From Symsagittifera roscoffensis (taxonomy: Eukaryota > Xenacoelomorpha > Acoela > Convolutidae): a stretch of 64,000 nt of DNA. Positions 1 to 11,386 of this stretch are shown one piece after another. Location of the stretch: positions 37,766,686-37,830,685 of the forward strand of contig NC_087067.1 of the NCBI RefSeq assembly GCF_963678635.1, written 5' to 3'. Position 1 is the first letter of the stretch. Each line of letters starts with the position of its first letter. The position numbers and the translations under genes were made by a program. Below the pieces are notes generated by a model, which searched no databases, was not told the DNA's origin, and was given only the letters and a program-made list of their open reading frames with translations.

Positions 1-789
1 AAAAAAAATAAATCCGTCTTTAAATCATTTTTTGTTAATTTTTGTGATAATTTGTTAAGGTTTGACATACTAAGACCGGAGCAAAAATTACGATCAAATG
101 AGAGACGTTAAACAACTGTTTAGCCAGTACAGTTTTTTAGGACTTCCCTGTCCAACCCTGTCCAATCGGATTATACTGGATCGCAATATTGGTGTTTTGA
201 AAAACTTTTGGTGTTGAATAAATTGGCTGAAACTCGGTGCCTTCTCTTTTCATCCCATCCAGTTACAACAAAAAACTTAATTTTCCTTGTTTAATTATGA
301 TACAAAACAATTTACCATTAAAACAAAAGACACATTGTTAAGTTAAAAACATTATGCTAAAAACAATCGGTTAATCATCGAAATAATAACCTGCAATATT
401 CTGAAAATACCGCGAAAATTAGCAGAAGAGCGTTTAGCCCAATATCTCATGCATTCGAGCGCGTTGCAGAAAAGTTTATAGGGTGTTTCGAAAAGAGAAT
501 TAAAGTAAACTAAAGTTGGATCAAAATTAAGTTGGCCGGCTCCTGTGTGAATACCACAGAAGGTTCCGACCAAAGTAAAAAATTTAATTTTTTTTAAATT
601 GTGTTTTTCTGCGAGTAGGGAAAAATATACAAAACTAAGCATGGAAAAACTACTATTGAAATTAGTAAACAATAATTATTGTTGCCTTTTCAATAGGAAG
701 CAAAAATGAGCTCTAGATAGGCGCACAGTTTGGTGTCTGTAGGTCACTGGATTTCTAAGACAAATCTTTAAACATGTATCAAATATGTA
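1..789. other. AT-rich non-coding stretch
   Basis: Open frames here are short, AT-rich and show no recognisable protein motif. I see no gene, RNA or clear repeat. The frames on the minus strand near 350-670 and 676-957 are low-complexity and not supported as coding. Confidence 0.5.
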
Positions 790-1226
790 ATCTGATTCCG
801 CAAATATACGCAAATTCCGCCTAACTGAAAAGCATAATATGATGTAAATGGTTACTGCAAATTGTATGCAGGTTCCGCAAATGTATGAGAGTTCCAAAAA
901 TTTGTAATTTATAATGTTATGAACGACATGTGTTAATGGGTTCCAGAAACTATTCAAGTTTTAGCAAATTTTTTTACGGCTCCGAAATATTGATTGTGTT
1001 TGAGTGATTTTGAGCGATACTTTGTTTTAGTTATGCGATCGTGGAATTCAAAAGAGAAAAGACGATCAAAGGAAAATAGTACATTGGGGATTCCGCGACA
1101 AATCTGTTTTCAGCTTTTGCGCAATCAACTTACAATTCACTATGAATACAGTTGGCCTCATAACGACATAACAAAGCCCGAAAGGAAAACTCTCCGAGAA
1201 AAATCACATCAGTTCAAAAATTGATC
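790..1226 (+). repeat. Diverged tandem duplication, copy 1
   Basis: This segment and 1501-1960 follow each other in the same order of landmarks. The landmarks are an imperfect short-period array of TTCCGCAAA-like words, a stretch with 'ggcat/agcataatatgatgt', then 'tttgagcgatac.ttgtttta', then 'gatcaaa..ata.gta', then a 'gattcc.cgaaaatctgtttt' block. The offset is about 710 bp. The copies differ by many substitutions and small indels, so the duplication is old. No coding capacity is evident in either copy. Confidence 0.6.
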
Positions 1227-1500
1227 ATTTTCAATTAAGTTTTTAGAGACCTGTTTTTAATCTTTAAAATTAAAAATTCAGCTTATAGCCTAATATATGC
1301 TTTTGTATAAAAATCTTACAAACATATACAAATCTTTAAATGTGTGTCAAGAGTAAATGAACTCAACCTACAAAACTTCTGTGGATTCCCTGCAAATATA
1401 TTTGTAACATAAATTTTGTCGGCTCATTAGCTAGCAACCAGCAAATATAGCGAATTTTTCCGGATTTCGCAATTGTAAGCAAATTCAGCAAATTGTAATG

Positions 1501-1960
1501 AAATCCGCAAAATTAAGCATATTCCGCCAAACTATAAGGCATAGTATATTGATGTGAATGGTTTCTGCGAATTTTAAGCGGATATTCTGCAAATGCAAGT
1601 GGATTTCGAAAAGTTGTAATAAAAAATGAAATGAATTCATATTTGCTAGTAGATTTCCCAAAAAATTCAAATTTTAGCAAATTTTTTATGGATTCCGCAA
1701 ATTTGTTTTTTGGAGCAATTTTGAGCGATACACTGTTTTAACTATTTGTTTGACGAACTCAAAACGGCAAAGAAGATCAAAAAAGTAGTATGTTGCGGAT
1801 TCCCCGAAAATTCTGTTTATATCCTGTTGCAGAATTCGCTTAAAATTCACAAAGAACACATTTCGATTTGAAAAAACTGAACTAGCCGCTTGATTTTTAA
1901 AAAGAAAAAATATATTGCGCATTAATTCTCCCAAATAAATTTGAGCTTTAGGTATCACAA
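1501..1960 (+). repeat. Diverged tandem duplication, copy 2
   Basis: Partner of 790-1226, with the same landmarks in the same order and orientation. The internal TTCCGCAAA-type words recur about every 20-25 bases in both copies, so an older satellite-like array lies inside the duplicated unit. The 270 bp between the copies (1227-1500) hold nothing recognisable apart from a few more such words. Confidence 0.6.
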
Positions 1961-2351
1961 TCTTTCAGATCGGAAAACAATTCCGCACTAAAATAGCAAA
2001 TCGAAATGTGAACAAACAAGAAATTCGTGCACATTTTAGTTCTTGACAAATTAGCAACATTGTGCAAATTAGCAATTTGTCTGTAGCAAAAACCACATTT
2101 CGAAAACGAAAAATTCGTCAATTTCGTTTAAAAACAGATCAAACAGCAATTAAAGCTTCTTTTTTACTAGAATCAGAGTTCACTTTTTCATTGAATTCCA
2201 AAGTGTAAATCAAAGTTCGTTTTCAGATAAAATATTTAGTGGTACTTAAAAGATGTGTTTTGTCATACTAAAGTTTTTTCATGTTCCTCATAAGATAATG
2301 ACTTCCATCCAAACTTGAAATGACTCACCTTTAAAACTCGATATGTGGATA
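1961..2351. other. Non-coding, nothing recognised
   Basis: AT-rich sequence without a plausible open frame or repeat partner that I can find in the window. Confidence 0.5.
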
Positions 2352-2970
2352 ACCGGTTAATGCCCAAGTAGCCCAGAACGTTCCGACCATAGTCTTCACA
2401 CAACAAAAAATTTAGTTTAGTTTTTTTTGTGCGTGGTAAAATAAAAAGATCTGAACAAAAAGTAAGGCATATTCAACAATCATAGCAAAATAGGCCAATT
2501 GGAAAACTGTTTTTCTAAAAAAAAAAAACAAAAAAAAAACGAAAATCCAAATTTACAAAACTCGTAAAATTGTTTGAATTATTTTAGTAGTTGATTCCCA
2601 AATTGGCTCTAAAAACATCCAAAAATTTATTTTACTCGAGTAAAATTTAAGTTTTACGGCTTAAATTAGGCATTCATAAGCAATTGTAGCCTGGACGCTC
2701 CCTTTATTAGCTCAAATTTGAACAAAAATCGAAAATTTCAAACCGGTTTTTCTCGACGCTTGGAAAAGTTATTTTAAATTTCAAATGTCGTTCGAATTAT
2801 GAATAAAAGTGTCATTTGCTTTTTTATGATATATAACTCAACTCAGTCAGATGATTTTTTGTGGCACCTGATTTTGCATGGAAAACAAAAGAAGTACAAA
2901 AAAAACTAAAATATACCCGAATACAAAGTTCCTCCCCATTTATCAACTGGTCGGATCAAAAAGCTAAGAA
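2352..2970 (+). mobile_element. Family-1 MITE-like element, copy A
   Basis: The copy starts with a diverged head module ('ggataaccggttaatgccc...gttccgacca') and ends with 'tcctccccatttatcaactggtcgg'. Between them is AT-rich non-coding sequence. It also carries the family's conserved tail block, 'tgtggcacctgattttgc', near 2862. Head and tail carry inverted copies of TGTTCCGACCA. There is no open frame, so this is a non-autonomous element. Other copies in the window are at 6281, 6846 and, inverted, 47465. Confidence 0.65.
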
Positions 2971-3914
2971 AGCAACATCGGCTCTTCGCATCACTGTTAA
3001 GTTAAAAAACGTACATCGAGAATTTTCATTTCATTGAGTATCTGCAGCAAAAAAAATCGAACAAAAAAATTGAAAAACTGCTGTTTTTAAATAGACTATG
3101 TTCTAGCTAAACAGTAACTGGTTTATTTTACAGTTCAAAATATTTTTAATGAAAAAGCTTTTGAGAAATTGAATTAAAATTTAATAATCAACGAGCATAT
3201 AGCAACAATAAATATGTGACAGTTCATTGAGCAACTTCTGGACGGTCGAGATTTTTGTCTGATGGCGGTAGTGTTTGAAGCTAATAGTTCATATCTTTCA
3301 ACAACCGGGTGTAATGAGTTCACGATGAGTCTGAAACAAACCTCTATTAAGAATTCAGCAAATTTAACTTAAGCTACTAAATTTAAATATTTTACTATGA
3401 CGCATGGCTTAAAAAAAGCTGCACCTTCAAAATGATAAACGTTTTGGGAGCCAAACTACGAATTTGATAAACATTTTGAAAGCCAAACTACGTATTTTTC
3501 CAACAGTTTTATCTAATCAACTCAATGAATGCCTATAGAAAGGTGGCAGATTTTTTTAATCTCCAAATATTCCAAAAATTACCGATGTTCGATTTTACAC
3601 AAAATTAACCAATTTTTCATTTGAACAAGGTTTACTTACAGTTTCGAGTTGGCGACCTGCAACGTCCCTTTTCTCAAATCGAGTCTAAACAGGACAGCTC
3701 AGTTTAAAAGACAGCGCAAGCGGCGATCTAAGCTAACCTCATAACACAATGAAACCAAAAAAGTCGCGGACACAGTTATCTTTGCAAAATTATTCAAAGG
3801 TTCAAAGTTTTTTTTGTGCGGGCTAGGCACTAGCATAAGTTTTAAGAATTAACTTTACACAACCTAATTTACGTATTAATCATCATAAAAAAGGACAACA
3901 TGAAAATTCGCAGG
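2971..3914. other. Non-coding, nothing recognised
   Basis: AT-rich, with only short frames. The local pair 'ccaaactacgaatttga' / 'ccaaactacgtattttt' around 3450-3500 is a small direct repeat. No gene is supported. Confidence 0.5.
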
Positions 3915-4170
3915 CGGGGTGAAAGGAAAAAGAGATGACACAAATGTTCAGACATGCTAACCGCCTCGACTCTGGAGTTCCTCCCAAGTGCGTCTGCCTT
4001 CTCTGTTTTGTATGCACTCTGGTGTCGGAAGAAGACCCCCGGAACCACCTCGCTACTCGTCCCGCTCAGAGTCGCCTCCGGAAGCATCACGACGGAGCCA
4101 CCCCCGCACACTGAGAATCTCTGTTCTTGTTGCACTTCGCTTTTGGACGAAAAAGACATTTCAGATTGGT
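3915..4170. other. GC-rich patch, possible exon
   Basis: The GC content rises sharply above the AT-rich surroundings, and the contrast resembles that seen at the SIK coding region. Both strands are open here. The plus frame from 3988 is rich in Pro, Arg and Ser (motif RRPPEPPRYSSRSESPPEAS). The minus frame ending near 3869 reads CGGGSVVMLPEATLSGTS. I recognise neither. A possible minus-strand splice acceptor (ttctcag) lies near 4110. Which strand, if either, is coding cannot be decided from sequence. It might equally be a regulatory island or part of a non-coding transcript. Confidence 0.25.
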
Positions 4171-4689
4171 TTTCGGCTGCTTTCTACAAAATTTCTTTTA
4201 AGATGTTGAAATGTTTCGGTTATGAGTTTTGAAGTTGAGAATGAAATTAAGGGAATTCTGTGCCTTTTTATAGCAAGTTCATCCATTGTTATGATTCTTA
4301 GTTTGCGGAATGAGCAACAAAGATAATATATCTTTACTGAGGGCTAATTGGGAGAGTCTACTCTAGCTATCGGACTAGACAAAGATGCTGTTATAGATAT
4401 GCTGATTCATCTTCATCACATTTCGAAAGTTGTAGAGTATCTGACTATGGAGGGATGAGGATAAATTGGCCCTTTGTTTTGTTCCATGTTGTTAAAAAAA
4501 TCTTTGCATTTTGCTCTAAAGACTGAAAAATGTAGTTGGCCGAATCTTAAAATAGTCTTATGTAGCCCTACGAACCTTCTATCTAGGCTTCAGATGATTC
4601 TGAAGGAATTTCGAAAATTATGCTGGCATGATTCTGTCTCCAAAATTCTGGACTGGAGGCTTTTTGAGTCCAAAAATCTAAGTTGATTT
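4171..4689. other. Non-coding, nothing recognised
   Basis: AT-rich. The open frame at 4474-4686 has no family resemblance and is treated as chance. Confidence 0.45.
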
Positions 4690-5045
4690 TGTATAGGATC
4701 TTTTGACTGGACACGGGCCCCGACCCCGATCTAGGATCTTCTTGAGAAGGAAGAACTTCGAAAAAAAAGTTCGAAAACCTTTTTTTATGCTTGTTGGCCC
4801 AACAAACTTTTCTTCACCTCTCAAAACACTAAAAAACAAATTTTGCGAAACTTATTTCTCCGCAAGCAAATTTTTGAAGAAGAAAAAATCAAAAACGTTT
4901 TTGGGCACTTCTAAAACATTTCCCAACATTTTGCAGTTTTTTGAAGCAAACTTCCTTTTCAAATTTAGTGAAAATTGGCGCCAAATACGCTTTTAGAAAA
5001 ATTGATCAACCCGTTGCGTTGTCCCCTTGGATAGTCAGGGGTCAA
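4690..5045 (+). mobile_element. Family-2 (hAT-like) relic
   Basis: Diverged copy of the family whose better copies lie at 42520, 45822, 47932 and 54340. Shared words are 'cccgatctaggatcttctt' near the start, 'ggcgccaaatacgcttttagaaaaatt' in the second half, and a closing 'ggatagtcaggggtc'. The open frame across it is a by-product of Lys/Phe-rich codons and is not a gene. Confidence 0.4.
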
Positions 5046-5200
5046 GTTCTAAGCATTGCAAACTTGAGATAAATGTTCCAAATACAAAGCTGTAAGAAAC
5101 TTTGTATTCGAGTGCGTTTTAGTCTTGTTTTATTTTTCCCCACTCCAAATATGGTCCCATAAATAATTGCCAGAAGAAGTAGAGAGATTAAATGGCACTT

Positions 5201-5213
5201 CCCCCCCCCCCCC
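5201..5213. repeat. Poly-C tract
   Basis: Run of 13 C followed by an A and CC. It is a simple repeat, potentially unstable and prone to sequencing length error. Confidence 0.9.
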
Positions 5214-6083
5214 ACCTCGGACGAGCATCCAGGTAACAAGCGGGATTACAAGGTTAAATATGAAGACTAAAACAGTTTTTCATGGCCTAATTAGTCCGCA
5301 AGTCATTTTTGATCACAATCAGAAAGTGCGAAAATAATTGTTGTAAGCACTCGCAGGTGGGTGGGAAAAGGAAAAATGCCAATTAAATTACTGAGGTATT
5401 AAAGCTTCTTCTTTCCATTTCACGTTATGTCAATTTTACAAAATTTTCAATTTAACCTCGAAACAAAATTATCCTCTGAATTTATCCGCGTCATGAAAAA
5501 TGAGACTAAGTTCACTTTTTATATTGAACACATCTAGCTTATCAAAAAATAATGAACCAAATCATTTAGAAAAAGTTCTTAGCAGACAACACAGTCATGA
5601 AGCTCAATACTTTAAGAAATTACCAGATTGAAACGCTTTGGCAAAAAACTCGATATTTTCTGCTAAAAACTTCAAAAAATTTTGCCAGCAGCCACTTATA
5701 TTGTTCAATCCAGTTCTGTGTTTGAGTTCGGAGTCTTCTTTTCAACCGTATCTTTCATATATTTCCAGATAATTTTCATCGGGGATGACTCACAGGACTC
5801 TGACTCAAAAACCATTCCTTTGTGTATTTTGAAATGTAAGGAAGCACCTAGCCATTAAGAGAAAAAAAAGCATTTGCGTAGAATACCCTACACATGCTTC
5901 AATGGTATGACAGCACTTCTTGCTATCGACATTTCCACGAAATAAATCAGGAAGAGCTCAATTCATTTACTGGGTGACCACTTGGTCATTTTTTACTTAG
6001 GCTTTTTTTTTTAAATTGACATTAGGTTATTGCTTCAATGAAGATGAAAAATGGGCAATAAACACAATCACAGACAGAAGAGG
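5214..6083. other. Non-coding, nothing recognised
   Basis: AT-rich sequence with no open frame of note and no repeat partner that I can place. Confidence 0.5.
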
Positions 6084-6141
6084 AGGGGGTGGGGGCTGTG
6101 TTTCCAGAGGGGGTGGGGGTTGTGCTTCCAGAGGGGGAGGG
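6084..6141. repeat. 24-bp G-rich minisatellite
   Basis: Two full units and part of a third. Each begins AGGGGGTGGGGG and ends TGTGYTTCCAG, with starts at 6084, 6108 and 6132. Runs of five G's in close succession make the plus strand a candidate for G-quadruplex formation. Confidence 0.85.
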
Positions 6142-6280
6142 CAATAAAAATATGCATCCCTTCAAACGACCCAAAGTTAGGTCATTAAGCCAATGCAAAT
6201 CATGTCCAAAACATTTACGGCCGAATAGATCTTACCAGCAAAAACGTTCACTACTCTTTAAAAAAAAACAAAAAAAAACA

Positions 6281-6845
6281 AGGACAGCCGGTAACTGAGC
6301 AAGTAGCACAGAATAATTCGACCTGAGTCCTTAAAAATTTACAATTTTTTTTTTTCAAATTAGTGTTTTTCTGCGTGGTGTGATAAAAAGAATCTGACGA
6401 AAAACTATAATTTAAGCATCTTCGAAAAGTATAGTAATACAGACAAACTTGGCAAAATTTTTGGAAGAAAAATGAATAGAGGAAGAAAAACTCGAAAACG
6501 TTTTCAAAAACGTTCAAAAAACTTTTTCAAATTTTTTTTTTTAGAAAACTTATTGAATTTTTTTGTTTTTAGTTCCAAAAATGGCGCTAAAAACTTTAAC
6601 TAATTAACTTGCTCTAAACTAAAAAATCAGGGCTTAAATTAAGCATAATTAGGCTGTTGTAAGCCTGCTTGCTCGCTTTATTCGTTTAAAATTGAAGGAA
6701 AAAAAACTAGTTTTTCTCAATAATGAAAAAACTTTAAGAAATTTTTTACGTCGTTCGAATCAAGAGTGAAGGTCTTCAAATTTATTATTGCTCGACTCAC
6801 AATTATTTTTGATACCTCAGTTTGCGTGGAATTCAAAAAGAAAAC
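6281..6845 (+). mobile_element. Family-1 MITE-like element, copy B
   Basis: The head is 'aggacagccggtaactgagc..gtagcacagaat', followed by a spaced TTCGACC. The tail is 'gctcgactcacaattatt...gcgtgga' at about 6790-6835. The interior is AT-rich and non-coding. It abuts copy C head-to-tail, so two family members lie in tandem. One of them may have inserted into the end of the other. Confidence 0.65.
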
Positions 6846-7545
6846 AAGGATAGCCGGTTACTGTGCAAGTAGCACAGAATGTTCCGATCAGTCTTAAAAA
6901 GTCACAATAAAATTATTTTTCCAATTAGTGTAGTTTTTCGGCTTGGTGTGGTGAAGGAATCTGAGCAAAAAAGTAGAGCTTAAGCATTTTTATTGTAAAA
7001 TCTGCAAATTTTTATAGAGCTTAGGCGTTTTTATTTTAAAATACTTATTGTAAAATTTGCAAATTGGAAAAAAAATTTGAAGACAAATAACAAGAAAAAC
7101 AAAAAAAATTTAAACTTTTTCTTATAATTTTTCAAAAATTTTTCCCAAACTTTTGAAAATTTTCATTCCTAAGATGAAACTAAAAACTCCAAAAACTAAC
7201 TTCATAGGAGTAAAATTAAATTTTCAAGGCTTAAATTAAGCCTAAATAAGCTAATGTAAGCCTGCTCACTCGCTCGAAATTAGACGAAAAATCGAAAATT
7301 TCAAACCGGTTTTTCTCGAAACTGGGACTTTTTTGATGTTGTTCGAATCACGACTGAAAGGGCTTTAATATGATATATCACTCAATCCAGTCCGATCATT
7401 ATTTGTGGTACATGACATTGCGTGAAAAACACACTCGAATACTAAGTTCGTCCCATTTTCAATGGTCGGAACAAACACGAAAACAAACCCGAATACTAAG
7501 TCCCTCCATATTTTTCAAATGGTCGGAACAACAAAATATATACAG
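6846..7545 (+). mobile_element. Family-1 MITE-like element, copy C
   Basis: This is the best-preserved copy. The head contains the perfect hairpin CTGTGC-aagta-GCACAG at about 6861-6878, followed by TGTTCCGATC. The tail carries 'ggtacatgacattgcgtg' and then two successive end blocks, each finishing in ATGGTCGGAACA (7462-7473 and again near 7530), so the tail is itself duplicated. TGTTCCGACCA and its reverse complement at the two ends act as short terminal inverted repeats. There is no open frame. Confidence 0.7.
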
Positions 7546-10500
7546 GGTCAGAAATTACCAAATAAATAAATCAAAACAACTTGTAGCTACCGCAAATGAA
7601 AGTAATATAATCGGCTAAGCTGAAAAATATAAGCAGACACACTTTCGTCCGACAATTTTTTCGAAACGGAAAATTTCCTCTTAAAATCAGGTATCTTTTC
7701 ACCAAGTGTACCAGAGACGCTAAAAATAATTATTGTTTTATAAGCCAAGCTATCGCAAGATTCCACTGGTTTTGTTAAGCAAACTGTTAACCAAAAATAA
7801 TTCATTTTCCGATTTGGTAAAGCTTGCTTATCACAAGCGTAAAGAGACGTTTTTGTACAAAAATCTCTTTTTTCTTGTTGGGTAGTCAGACCTGGAATTT
7901 CGTGGGTTGCTCTTTATCTGCAATCGACAGCTTTTCGGGGTCTTTTGAATACATCTTGCAAATACAGTGTGACTTCTACGGCTGCTTGAATTTAAGAGAT
8001 CCCATGAAATATTTCAAAAATATTTGTTCAGCCAAGATAGACAAATCAACTTTTAGTTATGAATTCTGGTGTTTACTCCAAGCATTAATCGCCCTAGACA
8101 AATTTCAATCACGTCTGGTTATTTCCAGCTAAGGCAAGCAAATCAGTTTTCAATTTTCTTTTCTGATGTTTCCCCCAAACATTTGTAACCTTAGCCAACT
8201 TTGGATCATGTTTGATTATATAAAAACTTTGCGTTCAATTTAACTGCGTAAATCAGGAAAGCAGAACTTTTCCTGCAATGCATATAAACTTGAATAACCT
8301 TAAATTTCAAACAAAAATAAAGATAAAACAAAAAAACTTTATTAATTTTGTTTTTACTTCTTAACTTTCGGAAAAATATAATCATACGCTCGCAACGCTC
8401 TTGTGGAAAACTATTCTTGAACAAACTTTTGAGTCAAAAAAGGACACTTGTTCTCTGAGGGTAATCAGAAAATTCGCTGAAAACGGAACAAAACAGATTA
8501 GCTATTTGAGTTTTGCAAAAATAGTTAAATTAGCAACCTTGCAAAATACGAACGTCATCTGCTCGGAACCTGAAATAGGTAGGTAGTAAGGCTTCTGTCG
8601 TTTTTTCCACGCCAAATTGGGCGCCACAAAGACACGTCGCGTGAGGTTAAACCAATTCACAATTTTAAGGACAAGGATTCAATCAAACTTGCACCGTACC
8701 CAAAACTCTCGTTGTCGAAAAAACTCAGATTCAAATGTTCACATTTACTTCGTTTTACTTTTTTTTCTGATTCGTTAAAGCGTCTATTATAAATTTGTTC
8801 CAAGTTTTATTTCAAAAAATCCATACACGAAAACAACGGAACAAATTAAAAAAAAAACAATGAGCTTGGATCAAGGACTGTTTAAATGAGCTCAAGAGGA
8901 ACGAAATCGAGTGCTTTTTTACTGAAAATATATCATTTTACAACACTTCGAACTTAAAATCTTCTAAATTGAAATTTCATAAAAGTCCAATATGAAAACC
9001 ACTTTTGAAACTTGACGTTAAATACGTTTTAAAGCACCATTTAGTTTTTTTTATATAAAGCGTACTTTTTGTTCTAATTAGCGAATGAATTTAAAACAAC
9101 CTTTAAACACAGAGGCGGAGCTTCGCAAGCACTAACGATAACACAAAAATCAGCTCTAGAGTTCTAAAAGTGCGATGAGAAAAAAAAAGCCTAAACACTC
9201 AGCCACAGACGCTTAGTCCACCACAGAAACTAGCCAAAAAATGAAGAAGAGAACAGATGCTATGAAATTTCCTATGCTACACATCGTGATTATAGCAAAT
9301 AGGCACACAAGTGAACACTTTTATTTGCTAGTTAGGTTAGGAGTTCAAAAAAGAAGGTTCGTACTAATAGACTAGCCGCTCGCTAGCGTAAAGAAAGCAG
9401 AATTCAAACCACAAAATTACTAATTTCGGCGATAAATTCAAGATTTTCACAAATTAAGCACATAGCCAACTGACAGTTGGAAAATAATGAACGCAAGTAA
9501 ACAGAAAAAAAAATTTCAATTTTCGAAATTTCAAAAAAAAAATAGATATCCTTAGAGCTCTCTGAATTTCTAGAACAATTAATGATTGGGGCTTTTTGGT
9601 AAAATTAACCCAATTTGAGTTTTTATTCCGCTGGAAATCTTAAATTAAATTCCTTTTTTGAAACTAGAAATTGTTCACGTTTTTTGGCGACTTTTCCACG
9701 TTCGTATTTGGAGAGTGCTATTTACGAAACTTTCATCAGATGAATTTTTTTAAAACTTTGCCAAAAAATTTGGCAAAACCATTTATGCTTCTTATACAGC
9801 AACAAGAAAGTTTTGTTATTTTTATATATACTTTTGACGTGTCTCAGCAAATTTTCTTGTTTTAAAATTTCCGTTTTTTATTGTCTTTTTTGCACGAAAA
9901 AAAAAAACAACTGGCGAAACCTTTTGTGGTTCTCACACAACGGGACATTATTTTATATAATTTCGATCAATATGTATCAGCAGATTTTTTATCGATAAAG
10001 CCATGCTAGGAAAAACAAATTTCATAGCCGAAAATTCATAACTTTTTCGAAATAAGCAAGGATAAATTGCCGAAAACATTATCGCTCTATTTTAAGTCGC
10101 AATTATTGACTCTCAGCTCTGTTTTAAAGTAAATAGTTTTACATTTCCAACTCTTCATTTAAGTTTTCTTCCTTTTTTCTTCATTTACATACACCAATAG
10201 AACCCGCTTTAGTCTATCTCAAAAAAAAAACAGAATTGAATATACATTTTGTTGAATGGCAAGTTGAAGGTAACTCTATTAACACTAAAAAACAAATAAT
10301 AACTCATCAACAATTTCGCTCATTCTATAATTAACTTCATCGTAATGGCATACAATAGACAGCAGTGTGTCTGGTATGATCATCACATACCAAAACTAGA
10401 TACTCTATACTGTTAAAATACGATTGCTATCAAAGAAAAATATATATCTGATTGCGAATTAAATTTGTTCTAAATTGAGGGAAGAGGAAGATAGAATCAT
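7546..10500. other. Long non-coding stretch
   Basis: About 3 kb of AT-rich sequence. The longest frame (7824-8132, plus, 102 aa) has no recognisable motif and is flanked by no obvious splice context, so I do not call it. The frames at 8401 and 9671 are similar. No RNA gene or clear repeat was found. This stretch separates the MITE cluster from the kinase gene. Confidence 0.45.
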
Positions 10501-11386
10501 TTTTATAGCTGCTCTTTTTGAAGTTATAAATGAGAGAGAGAGAGAACAAGACTTGTTATAAACTACACAGCAAGCCCAGATGAACTAAATTGAAACTCAA
10601 GGATCTCAATGGCGACTTAGTTAACACGTCACTGCTGTTGTAGCCCCCAAGTTCAAAAATTCTACAAATGAGCCGCTCTGTTTCAGAGCTTCGATTTGAA
10701 ATATTTGATAAAAAATACGGATCTCTTCAACTATTCGCCCTAATGGTATTTGAAAAAAAACTACAACTACAAATGAGCACTTTAACTGTTAAGCAGATGC
10801 AAACTTGGTATCTTTAACAATTTGTCCCTTTAGCAATAGTGAGAAAGAGCTGAGGAGATCCAAAATTAGTGTGATAGGACTATCAATTGTACATTGCAAT
10901 GATACGCTTGATCTTCTATTGAAAGTTGAGCTAAATGGCACATGTTAGCATCGGATTGACAATTCAAAATAATCAAAAAGCACATTTTCAATTCTACCAG
11001 CTCTATCATTAGTTTTACGGTACGGCTCAATAAATACAATACAGACCAGCTGAATTAGAAAAAATGAAGCCGCACCAAGTTTTTAGTAGTTTATGACATC
11101 GTCGGTAAAAAAAAATCGCCAAAAAATAAAACAAGTCTGCAAGACACATTAGATCTTTTGTTTATAATCATGCCACCAAATACCACTCTCAGAGCTTTGA
11201 CGCCAACACATTGAACTATAAAGAACCGTATTTTGCTGACGGATAAGAAATCCGTCAATTCAGAATTGATTAGTTAACCTCATAGATTTCGACAAAGTGA
11301 GAGCTAAGTGGATTTGCAAGGTTTTAAAATGTAACTGAAAATCATATAAACAAAAGTTTCGATTAACTTTTCAGAAAGTTTGAAGT
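10501..11386. other. Downstream flank / likely 3' UTR of the SIK gene
   Basis: Non-coding sequence immediately 3' (lower coordinates) of the minus-strand kinase stop codon. It includes a short (GA)n run at 10531-10546. No convincing minus-strand AATAAA signal was found close to the stop, so the length of the 3' UTR is unknown. Confidence 0.4.

Noticed and set aside
4703..4996. 97-codon Lys/Phe-rich plus frame
   Set aside because: Falls inside a family-2 repeat relic and follows its simple composition.
7824..8132. 102-codon plus-strand frame
   Set aside because: No recognisable family, composition as in the flanks, and no supporting signals.
10531..10546. (GA)n run downstream of SIK as a regulatory element
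   Set aside because: A simple microsatellite with nothing to show function.
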